Counted from the first letter of the stretch, positions 7,751 to 13,585 are shown. The stretch is 13,585 nt of DNA from Oscillospiraceae bacterium (GCA_018055565.1 JAGPHI010000001.1:1-13585); one strand, 5' to 3'. Notes: generated by a model not told the origin, from the letters alone. Made by a program: numbers and translations.

Positions 7751-8368
7751 ATGAACAAAGGACGTTTAAAACGCGCGGTTTTGCCGATATTGGCGGTGCT
7801 GCTTTGCGTAGGGCTTGCCGCATGCGGCAAGGACGAGGTGCAGGAGCCGAGCTCTGTTGTGACAAAGGATAATCAAGTGGCGGTAAGCGCGGGTGGCAAT
7901 ATTGCCCTTCCCGCAGATTTTACAGCGCCGGTTGAGGCCGGCACGATGGGCGCGCAGATAAAGCCCGAGGGCGGAATGGCGGGCGCGTTTACGCTGATAC
8001 GTAATCGCACAACCGATTATTTTACCCAAAGCGGCACTTTGACGCTGAGCGTAAATGCCTCGATGTTTGTATCCAGCGGCGAGGCGGGCGGCTATGAGCC
8101 AAAGGAAACAAAATACCAAGAGGCTTCAGCCGCGCTTTGGAAAAAGGGCGCAAACGCAGCCGAATTTGTAGCCACTGCTTATTTTAAAGCCGATGGCACC
8201 ACGCAAACGGCCACGTTTACGGGGCTTGACCCCAATGCCGAATATCGGCTGGCCTTTAACTACTCCGATTACGGCACTTACCGCATGACGGGCACGTTTG
8301 ACTTAGCAGGTGTTACCGCCGCGGCTTCGGCATCTGCAAATGCCAGCAGCACCCCGCCGAAAAAGTAA
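7751..8368 (+). CDS. Putative lipoprotein of unknown function
   Basis: A 205-residue protein with a clear lipoprotein signal: MNKGRLKRA, a hydrophobic core, then LAAC with the lipidated cysteine at residue 25. The mature part looks beta-rich. It ends with a segment TATFTGLDPNAEYRLAF followed by YSDYGTYRMTGTFDLAG, reminiscent of an Ig-like or fibronectin-like strand pattern, and then a low-complexity Ala/Ser tail ending PPKK. GAAAGGA at 7736-7742, eight bases before ATG 7751, sets the start; an in-frame ATG at 7622 lies inside the GHL10 gene and is rejected. It sits 46 bases behind the GHL10 lipoprotein gene, so both may be made together. No family recognised. Confidence 0.82.
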   Translation: MNKGRLKRAVLPILAVLLCVGLAACGKDEVQEPSSVVTKDNQVAVSAGGNIALPADFTAPVEAGTMGAQIKPEGGMAGAFTLIRNRTTDYFTQSGTLTLSVNASMFVSSGEAGGYEPKETKYQEASAALWKKGANAAEFVATAYFKADGTTQTATFTGLDPNAEYRLAFNYSDYGTYRMTGTFDLAGVTAAASASANASSTPPKK

Positions 8369-8453
8369 TCGTCTATTTTGTATGCAATTTCCCCGCGTTT
8401 TCCGGCAGATATCGTTTGTATGGGCATGTTTAATAAGAGAGGGGCAACCGAAT

Positions 8454-9434
8454 ATGGAAAAGTGTTATCAAATTGCAATTGCAGGGTATGGAAATTTGGG
8501 TCGCGGCGCCGAGGCCGCCATTGCCGCAAGTGCGGATATGCAACTTGCAGCGGTATTCTCGCGCAGAAGCGATTTACAGCTTGCTACGCCGGGCGTGCCC
8601 GTAGTGTCGCCACAGCAAATTGGCGAATGGGAGGGCAAGCTGGACGCAGTGCTTCTTTGCGGCGGCTCTGCCACCGATTTGCCCATGCAGGGGCCGCAGT
8701 TTGCCGCGCATTTTAACACAGTAGACAGCTTTGATACCCACGCCAAAATCCCCGAATACTTTGCCGAGATGGATCAAATTGCACGGCAGTCAGGCCATTG
8801 CGCGCTGATTTCGATTGGGTGGGACCCGGGGCTTTTCAGCGTGCAGCGCCTTTTGGGCGACGCGGTACTGCCCGCGGGCGAAACCTATACATTTTGGGGC
8901 GAGGGCGTAAGCCAGGGGCATTCGGATGCCATTCGCCGTATCGAGGGCGTGGCAGATGCCAAGCAATACACCGTGCCCTGTGCAGCAGCGCTGGACGCAG
9001 TGCGCGCGGGCAAAAACCCGCAATTACAAACGCGCGAAAAGCATACGCGCGTGTGCTATGTAGTGGCAAAGGACGGCGCCGATACAGCCGCGATTGAAAC
9101 CGCCATTCAAACAATGCCCAACTATTTTGCCGATTATGACACCACGGTGCATTTTATTTCGCAAGAAACGCTGAATACCGAGCACAGCGGCATGCGGCAT
9201 GGCGGCTTTGTGCTGCGCAGCGGCGCTACGGCGCAGGGCGACGCGCATGTGCTGGAATACAGCTTAAAGCTTGGCTCAAACCCCGCGTTTACCGCAAGCG
9301 TTTTGGTGGCCTATACGCGCGCGTGCATTCGCATGGCGCAAAAAGGCCAAACGGGCGCCGCCACAGCATTTGACGTGCCACCCGCGCTGTTAAGCCCAAA
9401 ATCAGGCGAAGAGCTGCGCCGTACATTGTTGTAA
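8454..9434 (+). CDS. ddh: meso-Diaminopimelate D-dehydrogenase
   Basis: A 326-residue NADP-dependent enzyme that reversibly makes meso-diaminopimelate from tetrahydrodipicolinate, ammonia and NADPH, a one-step branch to lysine and peptidoglycan precursors. Visible: nucleotide-binding GYGNLGRG (11-18), SRRSD (36-40) where NADP phosphate is usually held, LLCGGSATDLP (67-77), substrate region DSFDTH (91-96), ISIGWDPGLFS (119-129), FWGEGVSQGHSDAIRRI (147-163), MRHGGF (247-252) and GSNPAFTAS (274-282). Length is normal. The start at 8454 is preceded by GAGAGGGG at about 8437-8444; an in-frame ATG at 8310 overlaps the lipoprotein gene. I saw no convincing promoter in the 85-base gap, so it may share the upstream transcript. 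A strong hairpin follows. Confidence 0.95.
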   Translation: MEKCYQIAIAGYGNLGRGAEAAIAASADMQLAAVFSRRSDLQLATPGVPVVSPQQIGEWEGKLDAVLLCGGSATDLPMQGPQFAAHFNTVDSFDTHAKIPEYFAEMDQIARQSGHCALISIGWDPGLFSVQRLLGDAVLPAGETYTFWGEGVSQGHSDAIRRIEGVADAKQYTVPCAAALDAVRAGKNPQLQTREKHTRVCYVVAKDGADTAAIETAIQTMPNYFADYDTTVHFISQETLNTEHSGMRHGGFVLRSGATAQGDAHVLEYSLKLGSNPAFTASVLVAYTRACIRMAQKGQTGAATAFDVPPALLSPKSGEELRRTLL

Positions 9435-9440
9435 AAATAC

Positions 9441-9489
9441 CAAAGGGCTGTGTGAAAAAGGGCGAAAGCTGGTTTCACACAGTCCTTTG
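9441..9489. terminator. Long hairpin downstream of ddh, terminator-like or REP-like repeat
   Basis: CAAAGGGCTGTGTGAAA (9441-9457) pairs over all 17 positions, one of them G-U, with TTTCACACAGTCCTTTG (9473-9489) around a 15-base loop. It starts six bases after the ddh stop. There is no T-run after it, so it may stabilise the 3' end or be a copy of a dispersed palindromic repeat rather than a simple intrinsic terminator. Confidence 0.6.
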
Positions 9490-9539
9490 CGGCACTATTG
9501 CATGCAAAAAATTAACGCTTGTATCCAATGCGATAAGCG

Positions 9540-9567
9540 GCGCTTTGCGGCTTTTTGCCGAAAGCGC
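9540..9567. other. Second hairpin upstream of DUF308 gene
   Basis: GCGCTTT-G-CGGC (9540-9551) pairs with GCCGAAAGCGC (9557-9567) as an 11-bp stem with one bulged G and a T5 loop. It lies between the ddh hairpin and the DUF308 ribosome site, and is followed by an AT stretch (CCAAAATTTTGC). It could be part of a bidirectional end signal for ddh or a leader structure for the next gene. The rest of the 191-base gap shows no convincing promoter. Confidence 0.4.
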
Positions 9568-9625
9568 AGGCCAAAATTTTGCAAAGCAAACCGCCGCAGA
9601 TTTCCCATGAAAGGAATGATTGAAA

Positions 9626-10171
9626 ATGGAACTGTTTAAACGATGGAAATGGGCGCTGATTTTGGCAAGCACAGTATTGCTTGTGCTGGGCTTAACGGCG
9701 CTGATTTGGCCATCCGGCATTATGCATATTTTGCCGATGCTCATTGGCCTTGCGCTGGCTTTTGTGGGTGTGTGCGAGCTGGCATACAGCTTTGGCGTGC
9801 GCGAATTTGAAAAAAGCGGCGGCATGAAGCTGATTCAAGGCTGCATGAGCCTTGCTGTGGGCCTTGTGTTTTTACTAAAGCGCGATGTGTCGCTGGTGTT
9901 TTTGGGGGTGGTGCTGGGGCTGTGGTCCATCATCAGCGCCGCGCTTAAGCTTTCGCTGGCGCTGCGCCAGCGCGCCGTGGGCTATCCGTGGCATGGCACT
10001 GCGGTGGAGGCCGCCGTGAAAGCCGTTATCGGCATTTTTATGATGTTTAACCCGTTTGGCGGGCTTGCCGCATGGACAATGGTAATCGGGGTTTTCTTTA
10101 TTGCCGTGGGCGGCGTTTTATTGGCGTGGGTGATTTATGCGGGGCGACATTTTGACTTTTTCGATTTGTAA
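9626..10171 (+). CDS. DUF308/HdeD-family membrane protein
   Basis: A 181-residue protein with six predicted membrane helices, roughly at 9-28, 33-56, 68-85, 89-113, 129-146 and 149-174. Paired hydrophobic repeats with short Gly-rich turns (VLLVLGLTALIWP, MSLAVGLVFLL, VLGLWSIISA, IGIFMMFNPFGG) are characteristic of DUF308, the family of E. coli HdeD. HdeD is linked to acid resistance, but family members outside enterobacteria have no settled function, so none is assigned. ATG 9626 is ten bases after GAAAGGA (9609-9615); a TTG two codons earlier is possible but too close to the site. It lies 59 bases before yesU. Confidence 0.82.
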   Translation: MELFKRWKWALILASTVLLVLGLTALIWPSGIMHILPMLIGLALAFVGVCELAYSFGVREFEKSGGMKLIQGCMSLAVGLVFLLKRDVSLVFLGVVLGLWSIISAALKLSLALRQRAVGYPWHGTAVEAAVKAVIGIFMMFNPFGGLAAWTMVIGVFFIAVGGVLLAWVIYAGRHFDFFDL

Positions 10172-10230
10172 AAACGGCCTTTTCGCGGGGTTTGCCACAG
10201 TGCATTGCACAGAATGAAAGGAAATTGAAA

Positions 10231-10902
10231 ATGCAAGATTTTTCGTTAAACCGTTTAATTTATGAAAACCCTTTGGCCTGCGCACAGGACATAGAGGGCT
10301 TTGTAACAGAGGGCGAGGCCGCCGCTTCTTTTGCGCAGGGGCGCTTGCGGCTGGAATCCACGCTGGATGCTTCGCTGGGGCAAAAATCCAATTTTGTGTT
10401 TTGGTGCCCAGTGGATTTTCCGCAAAATTTGCGCATTACATGGGATTTTACCCCCTTGCGCGAGCCGGGGCTTTGTGTGTTTTTCTTTGGGGCAAAGGGG
10501 TGCGGCGGCGAGGACATCCTTACAGGCGCGCTTGCGCCGCGCACCGGCGAATACGATTTTTATCATCACGGCGATATCAATGCCTATCACATCTCGTATT
10601 TTCGCCGCAGATATCCCGAGGAGCGTGCGTTTCACACCTGCAATTTGCGCAAAAGCTATGGCTTTCATTTGGTGGCGCAAGGGGCAGACCCGATTCCCGA
10701 TGTGGCCGATTGCGACAAAAGCTATGCGCTTTGCCTTGTGCGCCGCGACAATCACATCGAGTTTTTTGTAAATGGCCTGTCGGTTTTGCAGTATGACGAC
10801 GACGGCGCGCTGGGCGCGCACATCGGCGGCGGCAAAATCGGCTTTCGGCAGATGGCACCGCTGATAGCGGAATATGCAAACCTAAAGGTATATACCGAGT
10901 GA
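10231..10902 (+). CDS. yesU: YesU-like DUF1961 protein (concanavalin-like fold)
   Basis: A 223-residue cytoplasmic-looking protein without a signal peptide, close to the length of B. subtilis YesU. It shows strongly conserved family stretches: FPQNLRITWDFTPLREPGL (63-81), FFFGAKG (84-90), YHHGDINAYHISYFRR (111-126), ERAFHTCNLRKSYGFHL (131-147), VAQGADPIPD (148-157) and GKIGFRQMAPLIAEYANL (201-218). The family has a concanavalin A-like beta-sandwich fold. YesU is encoded in the B. subtilis rhamnogalacturonan-utilisation cluster, but no reaction is established to my knowledge, so a role with a carbohydrate is inferred. GAAAGGA at 10216-10222 sets ATG 10231; an upstream in-frame start at 10192 lacks a ribosome site. 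A strong terminator follows. Confidence 0.9.
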   Translation: MQDFSLNRLIYENPLACAQDIEGFVTEGEAAASFAQGRLRLESTLDASLGQKSNFVFWCPVDFPQNLRITWDFTPLREPGLCVFFFGAKGCGGEDILTGALAPRTGEYDFYHHGDINAYHISYFRRRYPEERAFHTCNLRKSYGFHLVAQGADPIPDVADCDKSYALCLVRRDNHIEFFVNGLSVLQYDDDGALGAHIGGGKIGFRQMAPLIAEYANLKVYTE

Positions 10903-10918
10903 TATAAAGATAGTAAAC

Positions 10919-10965
10919 AAAAGCGCGTGCTGCGCCGGATGCATCCGGTGCAGCACGCGCTTTTT
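10919..10965. terminator. Strong bidirectional intrinsic terminator
   Basis: A 20-bp stem (10919-10938 with 10945-10964, one G-U at 10934/10949) has loop ATGCAT and ends in T5 (10961-10965) then ATA on the plus strand. On the minus strand the stem is followed by TTTTGTTTA. It lies 16 bases after the yesU stop and 18 bases beyond the stop of the convergent mini-Spo0A gene, so it can end both transcripts. Confidence 0.93.
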
Positions 10966-10982
10966 ATATGGCCGAGGGGGGG

Positions 10983-11183
10983 TTATTGCAATATCTCCAG
11001 CAGATACTCAAAAAACTCTTCGTTTGTGGGCATTGGCCCTTTCGCGGGCACGGCAAAAGCGTTGCCGCTTTCCCATGCGGCGGCAAGCGCTGCGCTGATT
11101 TCCTGTTCCACATTTTCGGCGCCAACGCCGTTTTTGCGGCCGATTTCTTCATATAAAGGCTGTAAATCCAAGATTGTGTCCAT
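10983..11183 (-). CDS. Small Spo0A effector-domain-like protein
   Basis: A 66-codon gene 16 bases behind spoVT. Residues from about 5 on align by eye with the second half of the Spo0A C-terminal DNA-binding domain: LYEEIGRKNGVGAENVEQEI matches the helix-turn-helix, ALAAAWESGN matches Spo0A's AIEVAWSRGN, and MPTNEEFFEYL matches KPTNSEFIAMV. The first half of the domain (the VPAHIKGYQYLR region) and the whole receiver domain are absent. The recognition helix lacks the usual basic residues (ENVEQEISAA against SRVERAIRHA), so DNA binding is doubtful. Start is uncertain: GAAAGG lies only one base before ATG 11183; TTG 11171 would be 13 bases from it and still keep the motif; a TTG at 11237 overlaps spoVT. 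The gene ends just before the bidirectional terminator. Confidence 0.68.
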   Translation of the reverse strand: MDTILDLQPLYEEIGRKNGVGAENVEQEISAALAAAWESGNAFAVPAKGPMPTNEEFFEYLLEILQ

Positions 11184-11199
11184 ACCTTTCGCGGTGTAT

Positions 11200-11736
11200 T
11201 TATTGTTCCATTTGGCGCGCCAAAAGCGAGGCGGCAATTTGCAAAATTTTCAGCTCGTTGTCGTTTGGGGCAGCGCCCTCAATCGATAAAAGCGCCACGC
11301 TGCCGATTAAATCGCCCTGGCACACAATCGGCGCTGCCGCATACGCGGGCGTAGAGGGTGTGTCGCACAATGAAAAAGCCTTATTTTGCGGCGCGGTATA
11401 TACGCGGCGCGCTTCAAGGTGCTTATCGTAGCTTAAACTCAGCGATGCATTAACCAATTCTTTTTTGCCGGTGTTTGCGCCCACGGCCACCACCACGTCG
11501 CGATCCGCCACCGCCACGCAAACGCCCGCCGCTTTATACAGCACCTCGGCGCATTTTTCTGCAAAGGGTGCAAGCTCGCCGATGGGGCTGTATTTTTTAA
11601 AAATTACATCGCCCTCTGCATTCACAAAAATTTCAAGCGGGTCACCCACGCGAATCATCTGTGTGCGGCGAATTTCTTTAGGAATAACCACGCGCCCCAA
11701 ATCGTCAATGCGGCGCACAATGCCTGTTGCTTTCAT
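11200..11736 (-). CDS. spoVT: Stage V sporulation protein T (AbrB-family regulator)
   Basis: A 178-residue protein. Its first 50 residues form an AbrB swapped-hairpin DNA-binding domain (MKATGIVRRIDDLGRVVIPK, then EIRRTQMIRVGDPLEIF), almost identical in pattern to SpoVT of bacilli and clostridia. Residues 55-178 form the GAF-like ligand domain (ending LKILQIAASLLARQMEQ). SpoVT is a forespore regulator that tunes sigma-G-dependent genes and spore coat/germination properties. Length matches the family. AAGGGG about eight bases upstream sets ATG 11736, and a sigma-G/sigma-F-type promoter lies 35 bases upstream. The small Spo0A-like gene follows after 16 bases and is probably co-transcribed. Confidence 0.96.
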   Translation of the reverse strand: MKATGIVRRIDDLGRVVIPKEIRRTQMIRVGDPLEIFVNAEGDVIFKKYSPIGELAPFAEKCAEVLYKAAGVCVAVADRDVVVAVGANTGKKELVNASLSLSYDKHLEARRVYTAPQNKAFSLCDTPSTPAYAAAPIVCQGDLIGSVALLSIEGAAPNDNELKILQIAASLLARQMEQ

Positions 11737-11770
11737 TACTATTTCCCCTTTTCTGCGATAGTTCTAGCAA

Positions 11771-11801
11771 TAGTATCCGCTTGAAAAGGGAAATATATAC
11801 A
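11771..11801 (-). promoter_or_regulatory. Forespore (sigma-G/sigma-F type) promoter for spoVT
   Basis: On the minus strand, TGTATA (11801-11796) is followed by 18 bases and GATACTA (11777-11771). This fits the sigma-G consensus TGnATA-17/18-CATACTA at all but one base of the -10 box, and matches the sigma-F -35 (GTATA) too. Predicted transcription starts near 11763, leaving a leader of about 27 bases with the AAGGGG site. B. subtilis spoVT is likewise transcribed by sigma-G. Confidence 0.68.
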
Positions 11802-11917
11802 AGGCGATATAGAAAAAGATACCACGTTGCAAGCAGGCCGCCGCGTGCAGCAAGAAACGGCATTTTGCGTATTCGCTTTGCACAGGCACAGCGCATAACC
11901 TGCCCATTTGCGATAAA

Positions 11918-11936
11918 CATTGCGCGTTTGGCAATG
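11918..11936 (-). terminator. Weak hairpin downstream of AraC-family gene
   Basis: CATTGC / GCAATG form a 6-bp stem with a 7-base loop about 19 bases after the regulator stop codon; on the minus strand TTTAT follows. It is short and T-poor, so only a possible terminator. The rest of the 218-base gap between the regulator and spoVT shows only the spoVT promoter. Confidence 0.25.
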
Positions 11937-11954
11937 CATGCAGGGACATATCGT

Positions 11955-12860
11955 TTACGGCTGCGTATTCGCCGCCTTAAATTTGTTTGGAGAAATGCCG
12001 TATTCCTTTTTAAACATGCGAAAAAACGCGGTATAATCCGAAAACCCGCACCGCTCGGCGGCTTCGCGCATCGGCGTGCCCGATAAAATGTAATTTTTTG
12101 CATTGATTAACCGCCGCTGTATCACACAGCGGTAAAACGGAACACCGAGATGCTTTTGAAATAAATGCGAAATCGTGGAGGTGCTAACAAAAAAATGCTC
12201 GGCCACGGCAGACAGTGTTATGCGGTTTTCCAAGTTTGCATCGATATAATGAAACACCTCGTCTATCAGCTCTGTGCTCGCTGCGGGCGAGCTTGCCTCG
12301 GTATCTTGATAATAATAAATGCGCGATATATTTGCCATTAAATCAATTACATTGCTGCGCAAGCACATTTGCCAGCATACGCGGCGCTGCTCGTTTTCTT
12401 GCACAAGCACTTGAAAATGCGGATACAAGCTTTGCCAAACCGAGCGCCCTGCCCGAAGCAGATAGCTTCCCTGCTTGCGGCATTGCGCAAAGCAATAGTC
12501 CAGCTCGGGAAATTGCTGCACACACTCGCGCCAAAAAGTGGGGTCTATCCAAAGCACAATGCGCGTATACGGCTCGGCGCTGGGCTCGCGCCGAATCGTG
12601 CTGTGGCTGATTCCCGGCGGTATCAGCATAATGTCGCCGGCCTCAATTCGATAGCGGCTGCTGTCTAGCATGTATTGCACACAGCCCCCGGTTACAAAAA
12701 TAATTTCGTAAAACACATGGCTATGCAATGCCATAACATCGCCACCGGTTTGGTCCAATGTGGCGCGCACTTCTACGCATTGCTCCGACATTTTAACTTT
12801 GTCCCAAAAATCCGGATGCGCAAGCATTTCGTCTAAAGTACGTTTTTGTATGTTTTGCAC
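11955..12860 (-). CDS. AraC-family transcriptional regulator with cupin sensor domain
   Basis: A 301-residue regulator. The N-terminal cupin-like ligand domain contains LHSHVFYEIIFVTGG (45-59) and AGDIMLIPPGISHS (74-87). The C-terminal AraC domain (about 200-297) has two helix-turn-helix units, the first around LSAVAEHFFVSTSTISHLFQ (216-235), the second around MREAAERCGFSDYTAFFRMF (264-283), then KKEYGISPNKFK. Such proteins usually bind a sugar or its derivative and activate a neighbouring catabolic operon. The start is GTG at 12860 behind a modest CGGGGA; the next Met (codon 12) is an alternative. It is divergent from a GPH-type sugar symporter gene with repeat-rich DNA between, so that gene is its most likely target. 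Confidence 0.93.
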   Translation of the reverse strand: MQNIQKRTLDEMLAHPDFWDKVKMSEQCVEVRATLDQTGGDVMALHSHVFYEIIFVTGGCVQYMLDSSRYRIEAGDIMLIPPGISHSTIRREPSAEPYTRIVLWIDPTFWRECVQQFPELDYCFAQCRKQGSYLLRAGRSVWQSLYPHFQVLVQENEQRRVCWQMCLRSNVIDLMANISRIYYYQDTEASSPAASTELIDEVFHYIDANLENRITLSAVAEHFFVSTSTISHLFQKHLGVPFYRCVIQRRLINAKNYILSGTPMREAAERCGFSDYTAFFRMFKKEYGISPNKFKAANTQP

Positions 12861-12916
12861 AATATAATCCCCGTTTCTTTGTTAGAATATAAAATATAAA
12901 CAGACTTACTTGCGAG

Positions 12917-12947
12917 AATTGCAATATTATATGCATAAATTGCAATT
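12917..12947. promoter_or_regulatory. Inverted repeat, candidate AraC-family operator
   Basis: AATTGCAAT (12917-12925) and ATTGCAATT (12939-12947) are perfect 9-bp inverted repeats, and each contains the palindrome ATTGCAAT. The TTGCA cores start at 12919 and 12940, 21 bases (two helical turns) apart. They lie between the divergent regulator and transporter genes, upstream of the transporter's -10 box. Confidence 0.55.
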
Positions 12948-12951
12948 TACT

Positions 12952-13020
12952 TTGCAGTTTTGATAAAGTATGCTTTAAGTATAATAACAGTGACGCTGAA
13001 ATGCAAGCTAAAAACTGCAA
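12952..13020. promoter_or_regulatory. Second operator pair flanking the transporter promoter
   Basis: TTGCAGTTTT (12952-12961) recurs as its exact inverse AAAACTGCAA (13011-13020), with the -10 box between them. The upstream arm overlaps the -35 position, typical of an activator site. The downstream arm lies past the predicted transcription start, where it could act in repression or looping. Confidence 0.5.
12958..12985 (+). promoter_or_regulatory. Promoter for GPH transporter, poor -35 and perfect -10
   Basis: TATAAT at 12980-12985 is perfect. At the right distance the -35 is only TTTTGA (12958-12963, 16-base spacer), a weak match, as expected of a promoter that needs an activator. The start would be near 12992, giving a leader of about 75 bases. 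Confidence 0.6.
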
Positions 13021-13065
13021 GCAAACGTGCTGTTAAAAAAATTGTAAAAAGAAGGGGATTTTATT

Positions 13066-13585
13066 ATGGCGGCAACTTCAGCGGTAAAGCCAAAAAGCGG
13101 TATGAAGCCAAAGCACCTTATTGGATATGCAATGGGTGATATGGGCGGTTGTTTAACCTTTGCACTCATGGGCTCAATGGTTACACGCTACTATACCAAT
13201 GTTTTGCATGTAAACATGGGTGTATTGGCCATTTTGCTTCTTGTTTGGAACATTTGGGACGCAGTGAACGACCCGATGATGGGCGCAATTATGGATAAAA
13301 TGTTTGCAAAGCACAAAAACCCAAACGGCAAATTTCGGCCGTGGATTTTGCGCGCAACGCCCCTACTTGCCATTACATCGATTGTTTTTTGGACAGTGCC
13401 TACGTTTTTCAGCGGCACAACAATGCTTGTTGTATTATTTTTCTGTAAAATACTATACGAGGGCTGCTACACAATGTTCAACATCCCTATGGGCTCGCTT
13501 TTGTCGGCTATGGCGGATACCGACGCACAGCGCGCCTCGCTTTCATCGGCACGCGGCTTCGGCGCGATGGTTGGCAATATTATCC
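13066..13585 (+). CDS. GPH-family sugar:cation symporter, N-terminal part
   Basis: The first 173 codons are present; the gene runs off the window. ATG 13066 is seven bases behind GAAGGGGA (13051-13058). The product starts with a basic tail (KPKSGMKPKHLIG), then membrane segments. It has the glycoside-pentoside-hexuronide symporter marks: GYAMGDMGGCLTF (residues 20-32) with the conserved Gly-Asp, YYTNVLHVN, the WNIWDAVNDPMMGAIMDK loop (65-82), GKFRPWILRATP, and later YTMFNIPMGSL. It probably imports a glycoside, pentoside or uronide with Na+ or H+. The divergent AraC-family gene and the repeats in the spacer point to substrate-induced control. Confidence 0.93.
   Translation, partial: MAATSAVKPKSGMKPKHLIGYAMGDMGGCLTFALMGSMVTRYYTNVLHVNMGVLAILLLVWNIWDAVNDPMMGAIMDKMFAKHKNPNGKFRPWILRATPLLAITSIVFWTVPTFFSGTTMLVVLFFCKILYEGCYTMFNIPMGSLLSAMADTDAQRASLSSARGFGAMVGNII

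Noticed and set aside
8310..8453. Upstream in-frame start for ddh at 8310
   Set aside because: It would overlap the preceding lipoprotein gene by 59 bases and add 48 residues before the nucleotide-binding fold; the ATG at 8454 has a good ribosome site.
9498..9527. TTGCAT and TATCCA as a promoter for the DUF308 gene
   Set aside because: The -10 candidate matches only three of six bases at an 18-base spacing; not better than chance.
11705..12103. 132-codon minus-strand open frame between spoVT and the AraC-family gene
   Set aside because: It overlaps the 3' end of the AraC gene in another frame and the spoVT start, and shows Arg/Cys-rich shadow composition without recognisable motifs.

Overview
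The window reads as chromosomal DNA of an endospore-forming member of the Clostridia (Firmicutes). This rests on a SpoVT-type forespore regulator, meso-diaminopimelate dehydrogenase, lipoproteins with Gram-positive-style signals, a DUF1015 protein, and strong Shine-Dalgarno sites, six of which share the core GAAAGGA. Base composition is moderate and even, and I see no phage, transposon, rRNA, tRNA or CRISPR. A finer taxonomic call would be a guess.

Left part (1-5774): the 3' end of a BioY-type biotin transporter gene converges on a drug/metabolite (EamA) exporter gene on the minus strand. Divergent from the exporter is a DUF1015 gene. It is followed within a few bases by a textbook sigma-A promoter driving hisS and aspS (histidyl- and aspartyl-tRNA synthetases), which lie 45 bases apart and look co-transcribed.

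Middle part (5775-10902): after a 148-base spacer that can fold into a compact three-way junction come seven plus-strand features in loose array. They are a small membrane protein, a lipid-anchored GHL10 (DUF187) glycosidase-like protein, a second lipoprotein of unknown function, ddh (lysine/peptidoglycan DAP metabolism), a 17-bp-stem hairpin with a neighbouring second hairpin, a DUF308/HdeD-like membrane protein, and a YesU-like DUF1961 protein. The theme is largely the cell envelope, ending with a carbohydrate-associated gene.

Right part (10903-13585): a very strong bidirectional terminator separates the plus-strand run from a minus-strand sporulation pair. That pair is spoVT, with a convincing sigma-F/sigma-G type promoter, followed by a 66-codon gene whose product resembles the helix-turn-helix half of the Spo0A effector domain but lacks its basic DNA-contact residues. 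Upstream lie an AraC-family regulator gene (minus) and, divergently, the start of a GPH-family sugar:cation symporter gene. The 205-base spacer between them carries phased TTGCA repeats and two inverted repeats around a perfect -10 box: a likely sugar-responsive switch. YesU-type proteins elsewhere occur in rhamnogalacturonan loci, so yesU and the AraC/GPH pair may belong to one pectin or plant-polysaccharide programme, although sporulation genes lie between them.

The most novel observations are the mini-Spo0A-like protein behind spoVT, the forespore promoter, the structured spacer after aspS, and the operator architecture ahead of the sugar transporter.
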